Assembly (NCBI GenBank): GCA_950106755.1
Contig: OX467086.1
Coordinates: 32,320,001 to 32,384,000 of the forward strand
Direction: 5' to 3'
Source: Climacium dendroides
Taxonomy: Eukaryota > Streptophyta > Bryopsida > Hypnales > Climaciaceae
Length of the DNA stretch: 64,000 nt
Part shown: positions 9,312 to 20,500 of the stretch, piece after piece
Layout of the letters: each line of letters opens with the position of its first letter
How positions within the stretch are numbered: position 1 is the first letter of the stretch
The notes under the pieces: model-generated
Told to the model about the DNA's origin: nothing
Seen by the model: only the letters and a program-made list of their open reading frames with translations
Databases searched by the model: none
Position numbers and translations under genes: made by a program

Positions 9312-11870
9312 GCATGATGGAATCATTATGGGATTTATAAAATCATGAAGATGAATTGGATAATAATGACAAATTTTTGAATTCATCGTGCAATTCATAA
9401 CCCAATTAGTGTGTTGAGAAATCTTTTTTCACCTAAATTTATGAGATCGTAAAGATCGATTGGATAATGATGATAAACTTTTGAATTCTTCATGCAATTT
9501 TTGGCCCAATTAGTAAATTGAGAAGGCTCTTTTCACACCCAAGCTTTTGCATTACAAAGTGGCCTCTTTTGAGGTTAAATTTTTTTCTAATGGATAATAT
9601 TTTGAAAAAGTCCATGCGATCGATGTCATGGATTCTTCAATTTTGAACAAGTGTCACAAGAGAGTACAAAATTTTTAATAGCTTTTCACATTTGAAGCCA
9701 CCAAAAATCTTTCAACATAAGTCTAATATTTTATTGACCCCAAAATGTCCAAAAAAAAATCATGTCGAGCTTAGAGAACTTAAAAATATTGTGGACCATC
9801 TAGCATTTATATATATATAAGTATTTTTCAAAATATAAAGAGCTGTCCATCAACTTGAAATTGTCACCATCATGATAAAATGGATGTTTGATACTTTGAT
9901 GTCAAAAACTAAATAATCAGAAGTTGATGTTTATGAATAATTTTTTGTGTGTGAAGAAAAAACCACCTTTAGAGTTTGGCCGAGGGGGAGTATGTGGACC
10001 CTAACCTAAATTGCCTCCAAGTATTAGATTCCTATAACTGCAAATAATATCCTAGACTCAGAAATTACCTTGAAATCGTGATTAGGGCATCAAAAAAGAC
10101 TCTAATTAAGCCTTAAAAAAGTAGATCCAATATATGACACCATCACATGAAAACCACCATTTCACATGTATTGACTTCATTTGCAATTTCCACTTAATTT
10201 CCTATATTTACCCTTAAAAATTCAATTCTTTCAAATAATTAGAGTAGTACCTCCTCTTCTTTAGTCACTTTACTTATAAACCCTAATTTTTAGTGCAATT
10301 TGGATATGGCTTCCACACTTGCCCTAAAACAAAAAAAACAAAAAAATAATTGTACATTCTTTTTAGACATTCCCATCCCATAAGAGAATGTGATGCATGT
10401 ATAATGATCCATTCAATCAAAACAAGGCAAGAAGATATTATAATCAATCATTATAGTTTTCTTTGTATCCAAAATCATAGTATAACATAGCCAACAAGAC
10501 AAAAATAGTCACTGCAACATAACAACAAACCCCCTTGCACTAATTCAACTCTCCCGTCTTTGTCCTTGCTTCCAATTGGGCAAGTCATAGCTTTCTAGAA
10601 AGCTAACTTTTCCATCTTCATCCTCCTAAAAATTCAAGTCATTTGGTTGCATCAACTACCAGCCATCACTTGTCAATGTTGGCAATCTTTTGTGGTGGCA
10701 ACAGCTAACCTTCTCTCACTAAATTGGCCACCAGCGCCTCATTTGTGCTCCAAACAGATCGAGCCTAGGCTTTTTGAAAATCCAGCTTCAAGGCGTATCT
10801 TTTCACCAAATTTTAGCTCCATCCAAGTTGCCAAGCTCCCGCTATTGCTTGCCAAAGTGGACAATCCAAATCTCAATTCTAATTCTCCCCTCATTCTCAA
10901 GCACTTTCCCATCTATCCTCATAAACCTCCATTTTTCACCTATTTTCTTTCATAAACGGTGAAGCTTACTTGACAAAATGATCCTACATGGTTCCCTTCT
11001 TTAATCCCTAACAATTTATGTTTCAAAAACTCATAAAATCAAAAAAGCTCCCAACACACATGTACATACACAAAAGTTGCAAGAGAGGAGAGAGAGTGAG
11101 CAACAAACCCTAATTTCGCCTATACCAACTTCCTAACGAATTAAAATCCCTAATGACGTTCATACAACTCTAATTTGTTGAAAAAACGCTAAAATAGTGT
11201 AAAATGTGTGAATTTAGTGCAAACTAAGCTAATTTAGCACAAACTGTGCCAATTTAGTGCAAAACTCCCTAAATTACTATTTTTTCCAATTTTACTATTT
11301 TTACTCCATTTAAGTGATTCCTTCACTATTCTAGTATTCTAGTAGTAATTTCAAATTTACTAACTTGTTTTGTTTTTTCATATTTATTATTTTTGTGCTT
11401 TTCAATTTACTTTTAGCTTCATTTCCTACTTGTAACATTTTGGTTTTTATTTTTTATGTTTTATTTTTTTATTTTTTTATTTTTTTATTTTTTTTATATT
11501 TGGAATTTCTCTTTGGTTTCTAACTTTTCTCTAATATCATTTTTCATTTGTAGGATTTTGTCTTCCACTTCTAAACATTCTACCATTTGCCTAATTTGGT
11601 TACTTTACCACATCATGCTTAAAGTTTTATAGTTTTAAATCCCTAGATTCTTCTTTGATTTTTTCCATTATTTTTCCTAACTGCATTTTTAGATTTTCAG
11701 CCTAAATTCCTAAAATTCCTATTCTTATCTTACAAAAAACTCTCTAAATTGTGGTCATAGCTTAATCCGGAGTATTAACACTTTTGGATGTACAAATTCA
11801 AGCATAATGTATATATTTTTTACAATCTAAAAAGTGAACCAATATGGTGGTTTACAATGTTGTATGAACT
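9312..11870 (+). mobile_element. Nested LTR-retroelement fragment (copy 1)
   Basis: This segment is shared with 27,470-29,715 and interrupts the minus-strand chromovirus in both duplicates, so it predates the duplication. It has a + strand polypurine tract, GGCCGAGGGGGAGTA, at about 9,978-9,992, immediately followed by TGTGGACCCTAA. That is the layout of an internal region/3' LTR boundary. No coding domain is recognisable. The right end of the LTR was not found. It includes a T-rich heptamer microsatellite. Confidence 0.5.
11452..11500 (+). repeat. TTTTTTA heptamer microsatellite (copy 1)
   Basis: About six to seven iterations of a T6A/T7A word lie in the nested retroelement sequence. The homologous site in copy 2 (about 29,290-29,335) has a slightly different number of iterations. 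Confidence 0.85.
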
Positions 11871-12054
11871 TGGGCCTTGTTCCAAATAATCAACTAGCAT
11901 TGCTAGAATTGTTGCATAAATTTAGAATTGCTCAACTTTAAAAAAAGTCATTTGTTGTTGGTTGTATGCTACTTTTCCTTTTTTGAGTATCAGATATGAT
12001 CTTTGGAACAAAACATCTAACAATGCTTGTTACTTTCTAAAACGACATGTAATG

Positions 12055-12480
12055 ATGAAGTTGAAACATAATAATAATGTGTTACAATGAGCTTGACATC
12101 AATTCAAAACATGAGTAGCCATGAAATACTGAAGATTTTTTTATTTGTATATACAATCACTTAATGTAATGTATTTTTAAGTATGTGATGCCATTTCTAA
12201 AATAAATCTACAATAGTAAGATTGAAGTTCTTGATTGTAAATCTCATAATTGATTTCAGTAACTAAATTTTTTTTCAAATAAAATACAATTGGATGAAGT
12301 TTCTTTTTTTCTCCCATTTGCAAGAGGACTGCTCCTCATGCAAAATCTAAAGCATTCATTTTTATATATAATGGTTTAGTAAAATCTAGATGGATCAAGA
12401 TTAGAATTGTTGTAAAAACTAACTTCAATTGTTGGAAAGCTTTCTCTACATCAAGTCCCCACTTTAGTGTCACCCCCATA
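12055..12480 (-). pseudogene. Ty3-gypsy RNase H fragment (copy 1)
   Basis: This is the minus-strand match to the RNase H relic at 30,480-30,912. It corresponds to the gypsy pattern W..D..EKAFQQLK followed by a TDAS block. Here it carries more substitutions and stops than copy 2. It belongs to the same chromovirus as the gag, PBS and LTR at 13.6-16.0 kb. Confidence 0.65.
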
Positions 12481-13639
12481 TTTGTTTGAGATACCCGAAG
12501 TAGCTTAGTAAGTAAGGGGGACCTTGGAGGTGACTTCTCAAGCTTAGCAAAAGTTTAAAAAATCAGAAATAAGAGACTTTTGCACAATAATATCCTAAAT
12601 TAAAAGAATATGGTAAAGTTTCTTATATTTTTTGAAAGTCCTTGAGAAAATACTTTCAACCATTCAAAGAACCCATGATTTGAAATAATTGGCTAAAAGT
12701 TATAACTTTTCAAAGTTATTGATGTCTCGATGGCATTAGGACACTTAAGGATTAAGAATGAGAGATTTCTAATGAATCTTTCAAGGAAATATGGCATGTA
12801 ATATATCATTGAAAAACTAAAAATATAAGGAAACTAAAATGACAAGCATTATAATTTTTTAAGATATAAGCCCAAAGGTGAGCTCAAATTATGGCCAAGA
12901 AAAGACCGTGGTAAAGGCATGACATTGCTTTTAGTAAACTTGAATCTTTAGAAGGCCATGACTTTGTGAGAACTTGTCCAAATGAGAAAAGTGAATAGTC
13001 CATCAACATCTATTTGTCAAGTAGATATCCATAATGGGCTTGCATATGAGATTTAGTACTTGAACTATAAAATTACACCATTTGGAAGTTAAGGAGTTTA
13101 AACAAGGTTGTAATTTGGTGATTTTGGTTTCAAAATGGGTGTTTTTTCAAAACTAAGGTAACTTTAGAAACTTCTTTTGATTCACAAAGAGAAGGGTTTG
13201 CTAAATTCTATAGGAAGGATTGATCTTCCTCTTCATTTCCTTTTAGAACTTAAGTAAATCCCAGTGACTTAAGGTTGCTGAGATAATCTCACCACTACTT
13301 TCTAAAGTACCATGGAACAATTGTGTGTATGTTTCTAGGCATCGGTTGGATGGAGTCTTGCTCCTTGTTAAGCCATTCTCTATGTGTCCTAAGTTATGAA
13401 TTCCAATTAGTCATGATGTGAAAATAGTAAATACACAACAGGCTTAGTATAGAGTGAGGTGATATTCAAAGGCAATTAACAACGAGATAGAAAATAGTGC
13501 TTCTACCAAGTACTTGAACATCAATGAAAGTTCCATCCTATGTCACTAAGTGGCATGTCAAATGGCATATATGGAGTTTATTCTAGTAGAGGTATAATAA
13601 AACAATGAGAAGGTTGGGAAAAAAGTAAAGACCTAGGTT

Positions 13640-14680
13640 TATCTATAAAATAGAAGGCTCAAGCCACACACTCCCTATTGTACATAGTTGAGTATTCTTG
13701 TTTTCTAATATACTTACACATCTTATTTTGGAAAGACATTGTTTTTGCTTCTTGTGACAATTGATTGCTTTATGGCCAAAGTCTATAATATAAACATAGA
13801 CCTTCATTGAGACGTCATTTCTTCTCTTATACATTGAGTGGTCCAAATCGTACTGCATCAATTTTGTATGTCCTTTGGGCCTTAACAATGTACACTCATG
13901 ATATGTGTTGCCTTGATTGTTGGCGAGAGATTCACTTGTGGTGTTGGTACAACTTTAGATCATCAATCTTGACGTCTTGGAAATACTCCATTGTTGCATC
14001 TTATAATTTGGCTTATTGCTTTATTTAGTGTTTGAGGATCAAAAAATAATAATAAATAATCATTCAAATCATCTTTTAAACCTCATTGAAATTGGACGAT
14101 TGGCTCATAAGTGCATTTTCATCCTAATTGATGTTGTGAGGCAAATTGTCGTAATTCGGAGGCATACAACAAAGCCAAGCGTGATCCTTGTTATAAAGAA
14201 TAGATTTTGGTTGTCGCTCAACTATTCTTATCATCTTCTCCAAATGCTTGAGTAAAAGCTGTTAAGATTGTTTTGAAGTTGGTTAGAATCAAAGATCTTG
14301 TCTTAAATAGGGGTACAAACTAAAACAATGCTTATCTAGTATGCAAAGTCCTGACTAAGCCTATTTTTAATTTATCTATCAAATATCGTTAAGAATGGAG
14401 AGTGGCAATGAGTTGAATTTGATTTACGAACCTTCAAAATTTTAATCCACAATTCTTTTGTAGTTGCAGTATTTGAGCTCTACATAGGTAAACTCGTTCT
14501 TAGAGTTGAAATGGGTAGCATAGATTGAGATGCTTCAACTGCTTTGGCATTTTTGTTGATCTTAATAGTAAAATTTTCAAGAACATTTGTCTTCATGGAC
14601 AAAGAATTGATGGCCTTCAAGACAAGATCTAATTTTGATTATATTGTACTAACATCTTTGCTTCTTGTTATCTTAGTTTA
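13640..14680 (-). pseudogene. Chromovirus gag remnant (copy 1)
   Basis: Minus-strand sequence just inside the primer binding site matches the gag region of copy 2 (35,170-36,170). The open piece 13,643-13,888 contains GHKAINCHKK, the second half of a CCHC zinc knuckle whose first Cys pair is lost. The order LTR, PBS, gag, then RNase H going down in coordinate fits a minus-strand element. Many stops interrupt it. Confidence 0.6.
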
Positions 14681-14842
14681 CTAAACAAGGATATATGAAA
14701 GATTGATCTAATAGACAAATACCAATTTAGAGATGGATAATCTACAATCTTGTAATACTAATTTAAAAAAGGTAAGCTGCAACCTCTAAGCACTTGATAT
14801 TTTTAAGAAGAAGGATAATCCACATTTAACCAAGAAAATCAA

Positions 14843-14854
14843 GCTCTAATATTA
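14843..14854 (-). other. Primer binding site (initiator tRNA-Met type), copy 1
   Basis: On the minus strand the sequence TAATATTAGAGCTTGAT follows the LTR directly. It is a degenerate form of TGGTATCAGAGC, the complement of the initiator tRNA-Met 3' end used by most plant LTR retrotransposons. The same site occurs in copy 2 at 36,410-36,421. Confidence 0.6.
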
Positions 14855-16022
14855 ATTTTACCCTTGGTTTTGTCAATAACTAGTACAACAAAATTTACAT
14901 TGAATTGACACACTATCCATTTATTCAAGAATTCAAAAACCAAATTTTGCAAAGCAAAATTGGAGGATCAATCTGGACAAATTGTAATGGACATAAGAGA
15001 TACAAAATAAGGTAAAAAGAGTTCTCAGCAATAAGACTTGATATTGAAGTTCAAGAATACTGTAATAAAACTAGTACCACGAGCTAAGATTCAAGAATTG
15101 TATTCAAAAGAGCAAGAGTACAAAGAATAAGGTCTCTAATCTAGAATTAAAGTTGAAAACTATGAACTAAACATTAAAGAAAGTTGTTGAAACCAACAAA
15201 CTTGTCAATCTCAACTTCTATATATACTAAACTACTTCAAAGAGCTTAGAAATTTCCCTGAGAGATCATTTAGTGTATCTATAAGAAACCACGTGAGTTA
15301 AAGTGATTTTTTGGACCCTATATACTTTTTAATAAACTATAATTTTAATCTATAGTTTTGAACTTTGTTTAATATTGACTAAAAGTTTAGGGTGCCAAAA
15401 ATTCCCAACTCAAATAACATATGAAATAATTTTTAGAATAAGTTGAAAAATGAACTAAAATAGCATGTTTTTACTCAAATATTAATAAAGAACACGTTTA
15501 GAAGACCATTGCATTGTTATTCAAGGAAAATGAACTTTAAATAGAGAGTTGTTTTTGCCAATTTTTTGTTCATTTTCTAGACAATTTTTTCTGAAATAAA
15601 ATAGGGATATAAAAATTATTTTTAGCTTTACTGTGTATTTTTTTACTCTGAAAATTTATAACTAATTATAATTAATAAATAAAAATACCAATAATTCACA
15701 ATATAAACTTTCAAAGTAGAGGAATCTCCTCATATTTTTCTTTTCCTTTTAGTTAAATTTTAGAACATAAAATAGGGGGTCAAAAATCTTAACACACGTA
15801 GTTTCTAATGGAATGATACTCTAAGTGATCTCCCTGTGGAAATTTCTTGAGCTATTTCCACCAAGTTGGAGGCATCTTGAAAAGCTTTTACGAGCTTCCA
15901 AGACCTTCCACAAGCTTCCAAGACCTCCCACAAGCTTCTAGAAGCTTGAAAGTTGTTTGAGTTACTTTTGCTAAAGGAGAAGTTTATTGTAAAGCTTCTA
16001 TGGTCTTCTGTCATCCGTGACA
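14855..16022 (-). mobile_element. Chromovirus 5' LTR (copy 1), split by a hAT-like element
   Basis: Read on the minus strand the LTR starts TGTCACGGATG at 16,022 and ends next to the PBS. It matches 36,422-36,978 in copy 2 and, at lower identity, the 3' LTR at 24,790-25,271. Removing the 582-bp insertion and its 8-bp target duplication leaves about 578 bp, close to the 557 bp of copy 2. It holds GAAGCTT-rich repeats. Confidence 0.7.
15257..15838 (-). mobile_element. hAT-like non-autonomous transposon, copy A
   Basis: A 582-bp insertion in the LTR of copy 1 is flanked by a perfect 8-bp direct repeat, GAAATTTC (15,249-15,256 and 15,839-15,846). Copy 2 has the empty site with one GAAATTTC at the matching place (about 36,820). 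The imperfect terminal inverted repeats begin CCTGAGAGATCA and CACAGGGAGATCA, compatible with hAT ends. It shares internal sequence with copies B and C in inverted orientation and has no open frame for a transposase. Confidence 0.85.
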
Positions 16023-17354
16023 AAAAATGCACTTTGTAGTTAGACCTATCTTAAGATATGGATTTAACTACAATTCTAGGTCTCCTTAAATTGAAAGGCT
16101 CATTACCAATCGTTTAAAAAAAACTCACATTATGAATTGTTCTAATTTAGAAATTATACTAATTTAACCTCTAAAGTCCTAAACTACATTTTTTGACAAA
16201 ATATTGATTTTAGGCAACTCAATACAAATAGAATTTTTATTTTTTTTCTTTGAAATTTCCACACATATATCCAAAAAGTAGCTTTGGGGCCCAACAATTT
16301 TCATAACTTTTGACTACATGGTTAAAAAGTTATTGAATAGTAAATAGTTCTCATTGCTTATAAGCAACCCAGATAGCTAAAAAACCTTCTTTGAAGATCA
16401 CTTTTTAAAAAAATAAAAAATTGAAATGAATTTTTTCAATTTATATATTTGTAGAAAGCTTTTAATCATTCCATTTTGATTAATGAGATAAAAGTTATGA
16501 AAAGATAAATTGGCAGATGGTTTGTATATAGTTTGCTAGTAGTTATAGAATTTTGACTCTCAGATAAATTTTTTATTACAAAGTACAATAATACAACCAT
16601 TGGAATTGACATTTTTCAATTTCATAACTAAATTCTTAACAATTTAATATTTTAAATCATCCTCTACTTCTTTGTACTTACTATTTATTTCTTATATGAG
16701 TATATGTTGTACATTTGTACAATTTCAAATGATTTCAAATCATTTAAGGATGTGGCAAACTTGTTTTGAAGAATGAATCCAAAGAATCACCACAATTTAG
16801 GACAATTTTTTCATACCAATGTGAATTTGAGAAGTGCAACTACTATGTTTTTTGCTAGGCCTAAAAAAGTACACAAATTTCTTGCAATCTACAAGGTGGA
16901 AATTGTACATCTTTTTAAATTAGCATTCTACAAGATTCTACAATTACATGTGTCACAAAAAAATTCTAAAATTTGGTATTTTTACTAAAAATGATAATTT
17001 TAAAGCATTCTTGGTGTAAATATAGTCAACAACCATAGGGATTAACCCCTAAATGCAAAAACTCTATTTTTTAGTAACATTGTGATTTTGGGCAACTCAC
17101 TGCAAATAGAGTTTTTTTTAATTTCTTTGAAATTTTCACAAAACATATGTCCAAGGAGTAGCTTTAAGGTCCAACAATTTTCATACCTTTTGACTACATG
17201 GTTAAAAAGTTATTGCATGATATGTCATTTTCAACATGGTTAAAAAGTTATTGCATGATGTCATTTTCAACGCTTGGTGGGCAACTCAGGCAGCCAAAAA
17301 ACTTCTTTAAAAATCACTTTTTACAAAAATTTCTTTTTGAAATTGATTGTACAG
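16023..17354. other. AT-rich segment shared with 36,979-38,250, with internal duplication
   Basis: No gene is seen. The sequence is collinear with copy 2 to about 17,040. Within copy 1 a block at about 16,230-16,500 is repeated in diverged form at 17,090-17,415, starting at a word near CCAACAATTTTCATA. A 41-bp word with GTTAAAAAGTTATTGCATGAT is tandemly doubled at about 17,198-17,275. The short open frames here are chance. Confidence 0.6.
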
Positions 17355-17544
17355 ATTTATATACACATGGAAAGCTTTGAATCATTCTATTTCAATAGGT
17401 GAGATGAAAGTTATGAAGATTTTTGATTTGTGAGTAGGTATGGTTTTCAAAGACTCCATACCTACTCACAAACTAAAAGTCTTCATAACTTTCATCTCAC
17501 TTATCAAAATGGAATTATTCAAAGCTTCCCATGTGTATATAAAT
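17355..17544. repeat. 190-bp inverted repeat (fold-back), copy 1 only
   Basis: Arms 17,355-17,443 and 17,457-17,544 are inverted copies at about 90% identity, separated by a 13-bp loop. The outer word is ATTTATATACACATGG and the inner word GAGTAGGTATGG. The left arm continues the second copy of the internal duplication, so this looks like a fold-back of that sequence. It is absent from copy 2. Confidence 0.85.
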
Positions 17545-17994
17545 GTGTAGAACCAATAACTTTTTAAATTTTCTATTCTTAAATTCTAATACCTTTTGTC
17601 GCACCTTGTTAGTACTAGTTGCAAGGGGATTTTACATTTTCTTAGAATGTATTTGTATGAATCAACTTTGCATTTTCAAAGTGATGAAAATAAGAGTACC
17701 TAGAAATGACCCTAAAAACTCTGATGTACAGAGGCCGTACATTTTAGAGAAGGACCTAGATGGGATGGTTTTAATTGCAAACCAGTCACAATTGGATGTT
17801 GGTACCATTCGTTTATTCGAAAATGGTCATCTTCTGCAGTCCAACTCTGACACACGCAGCCTCGACTTTACGAAGGGAGCTTCCGCCTCACGACAACTGG
17901 AACTTCAAGGACTGACGACGACGGGACGCAGGCCACTGCACCGTCCGGGAGATGCTTGAGCAAGCCCCCGCAATGCAAACTTGGCAATTTCTTG

Positions 17995-18000
17995 TATAAA
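17995..18000 (+). promoter_or_regulatory. TATA box of ten-cysteine protein gene 1
   Basis: TTGTATAAATTGCG contains TATAAA 119 bp upstream of the ATG, giving an inferred start near 18,030 and a leader of about 90 nt. The upstream 300 bp, from about 17,690, is conserved in the second copy. Confidence 0.65.
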
Positions 18001-18118
18001 TTGCGAGAGCACGCACTCCACTGCAATTCTCATCTTGTACACTCGCTTCAACCTCCACAGTCCACACCATCTCAGTCTCCATCTCCCCCTGCAGCTGCAG
18101 CTTCCTTCCTTCCCCATC

Positions 18119-18616
18119 ATGGCCAGCATTCCGAAACTCCTTCCCGGCAGCCTTCTTCTGCTGTTGTTACTCGTGTTAGGAAATGCGCATTCCGCTGATT
18201 CATCTCTCACAATCGCCAACAAGCTTGCGCTCCCCCTCAAGCTCGTGCATGTGCCGGGATGTTGCTCCCCTTGTGGGTGGGTGGACCCTCCCCCAGAGCT
18301 TCAGTGCTACTCCCGTGGCTGTGTGCGCTGTCCGAACCTGACGGTCGAAGCAGGGGAGGCGATGACGATGAACAAGAAGGTGGGGCCGTATCCTCTGCCG
18401 TTTCTGAGGATGGAAGTGAAGGAGGTTATGTACTGCGTGGCGGAGGACGATCTGAAGGTTATTACTGCTGATGGGAAGCTTACTGTTGGACTTGGGACGA
18501 CGTGTGGGAATGGCCTTGGGTTGCAAGCTTCTTTTACGCGGGATGTGGAGATGGCGGGGGAGAGGGCGACGGTGGCGAATCTGTGCGTGCTATTGTGTCC
18601 TGTGAAGCTCACTTAA
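18119..18616 (+). CDS. Small secreted ten-cysteine protein, copy 1
   Basis: Single-exon gene for a 165-residue protein that I do not recognise. Residues 1-26 are a strong signal peptide with a run of seven Leu. The mature part has ten Cys (48, 49, 52, 63, 68, 71, 106, 129, 146, 150), enough for five disulfides, with a clustered CC..C...C....C..C pattern at 48-71 and a C...C tail. Proline-rich turns (WVDPPPELQC) and one sequon, Asn73-Leu-Thr, are present. GC content is far above the flanks. The start is the first Met after the TATA box and opens the signal peptide; a longer frame reaching upstream has no start consistent with the promoter. It converges with peroxidase copy 2, 1.9 kb away. It is likely an extracellular protein, perhaps defence- or wall-related, but no family is assigned. 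Confidence 0.85.
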   Translation: MASIPKLLPGSLLLLLLLVLGNAHSADSSLTIANKLALPLKLVHVPGCCSPCGWVDPPPELQCYSRGCVRCPNLTVEAGEAMTMNKKVGPYPLPFLRMEVKEVMYCVAEDDLKVITADGKLTVGLGTTCGNGLGLQASFTRDVEMAGERATVANLCVLLCPVKLT

Positions 18617-19145
18617 GGGATGCAGGCATATCCTTTAATTACTCCGTCCAAATTGCGGACTTGTAAGATGGAGGAGCGATCAATAGCTCGGGTTTATAGG
18701 AGACAGCATTGCTGTAATTTGTAATTATGTAAACCCAGACGAATAATGTTTACTTATACAATATGTCTTCCTGGCATACTTTCAACGACTTGTTGGCTAC
18801 CGTGTACAATCTTCCAATTGTGTGGCATTTTTATGTGGTTGATTCCGCTCCTTCTTAGTTGTAATTGCTGTTGAATTTGGGTGCACGTGGTTAATTAGAA
18901 GCCATGAATTGGTCCCGGCCTCCCGGGGCTGCAGGATCGTCCAATCAGTCCAAAATGTGGACTTGATCCTGTGGGATCGAGGAGCGATCAATAGGGTTTA
19001 TAGGAGATAGCATTGCCAATACATTGACATATTTGTATCGAAGTAAACCCTGTCGGAGAAAGTGAATGCTGACTCTACTGGCATATGTTCTCGTTCAATT
19101 TAATCAATCATGGAGTTTTTATGTGGTTGCTTTCCTTCTTTGTTC
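18617..19145 (+). repeat. Two tandem 3'-flank repeats after gene 1
   Basis: The 3' flank holds two imperfect copies of a unit marked by GTCCAAA, GCGATCAATAG, GGTTTATAGGAGA and TGTAAACCC (18,728 and 19,042, spacing 314 bp). Copy 2 of the duplication has five. The first unit directly follows the stop codon and may supply the 3' UTR; GACGAATAATG near 18,740 is a candidate poly(A) element. Confidence 0.75.
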
Positions 19146-20147
19146 TAATTAAACATGCACGGAGGACTAAGATGATTGCAAACAAACCTGATCATAATGT
19201 TCTCTGGGCAAGAAAAATTTTCCTGTAAAATCCTGTTGTAGAGAATTAAGATGCAGCCGAACCCTTCCTGACTCCCTGAGCCACTCAACTCGCCACTGCA
19301 ACACAACTTGTTGGCCAACACGTGGACATTGTGAAGGCACGGGGAGCATACCTTTCTCCAGAACTGGCATCAACATTTCCAAGGTGGAAGCTGCTTGAAA
19401 ACATTAAGTAGCTCGCACTAATTTCGTTTCCAGTGTAGCGATCGTTTGCATTCTGTCCATTGCTTCCACTGTAATACAATGTAAATTTTCTATTTATTGA
19501 TCCTTTGCTGGGATCAGAAATTGCACCTTCATTCTATTGTGTTAATGCGCCAACTCCGCTAGCTGTTGACGTCGGACCAGAGCCAGGTCGAGGATGTGCG
19601 CACCAAGCAGGCCGTGCCCTCAAAACAAGAGTGTCATCGCAACTTCGGAAACAAGATGGTGGGGCCATCAGCGATATGGAGGTGCTGACAAGCCGGTAGC
19701 CCGAATCCTACGACACGTCAGTCGCCTGAACTAGCGAACGCACCAATTCGTATCAATTCATTGCCAAGTCCTTCAGCACCTGTCTCTGACCAATCCTTTC
19801 GATGTTAGTAGCAACATCAGATCATTCATTACAAGTTCATTCCGTCAGACGATGAATCTGACGATGTAGAGCTTAATAATCTGCACGTGATTGCAGTCGA
19901 ACTGGAAACGTTTCGCTTGAATTGGGCGCTATCTTCAATCCTCGACATACTGGAACCTTACATCGTTTCTGGTGTTACGTAGTGATCGCAACCATTCTTT
20001 CAATGCTTCAATTGTAGTATGTGAATGTGACGTTTCTATTTATTTCTCCCTTGTTGGCGTCAGCATTGGACCTTCATTCTCCTGTGTGAATGCGCGAAGG
20101 GTATGTTTCAAGTCTCCCTGTGGAATGACTCACCTATCTGTGAACCG

Positions 20148-20291
20148 TGATGTGAACCGAGATCGAGCCAGAGGATAGCTTCTGATGAATGTGAACTCGA
20201 CCCCAATAAATTGATGATTTGATGTGAACCGCGATTGAGCCAGAGGATAACGTATGATGAATGTGAACCCGATCAAAATAAATTGATGTTT
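20148..20291 (+). repeat. 72-bp direct duplication (copy 2)
   Basis: Counterpart of 6,807-6,950, with the same two units and AATAAATTGATG ends. Confidence 0.85.
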
Positions 20292-20500
20292 CTATGGTAC
20301 ATGATAATCCCAGGAGACAAGACCTTTGCCAAGTCTCCAGGGAATTGAAATGAATGAAGGGAGACGGATTGGTTTCTATCCAATCAATCTCAAAATGAAT
20401 CGTGCGGGGCCATATAAATGGCTAGCTGCCGCCTGGGAACTAAAACTTCATGAATGAATCGAAAGCCTAAATGCACTGTTGGTCCCTATTGGATGCGCCG

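Larger units (their letters stand above)
5890..19140. repeat. Tandem segmental duplication, copy 1
   Basis: This unit and 19,150-40,915 share the same order: peroxidase gene (-), chromovirus (-), AT-rich segment, ten-cysteine secreted protein gene (+), 3'-flank repeats. Copy 1 is shorter. It lacks the integrase/3' LTR part of the retrotransposon (junction near 9,170-9,312) and the RT/protease part (junction near 13,583). Its left edge (5,890-6,220) matches 19,150-19,560 at visibly lower identity than the peroxidase block, which places the unit joint there. Confidence 0.88.

Noticed and set aside
17543..17959. 138-codon frame upstream of ten-cysteine gene 1
   Set aside because: It covers the promoter, ends before the TATA box, and only its right part is shared with copy 2 (38,486-38,836), where the N-terminal part differs. 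Promoter conservation explains it.
17981..18616. Longer 211-codon version of the ten-cysteine gene
   Set aside because: Its start would lie upstream of the TATA box. The Met at 18,119 opens a clear signal peptide and follows the TATA box at a normal distance.
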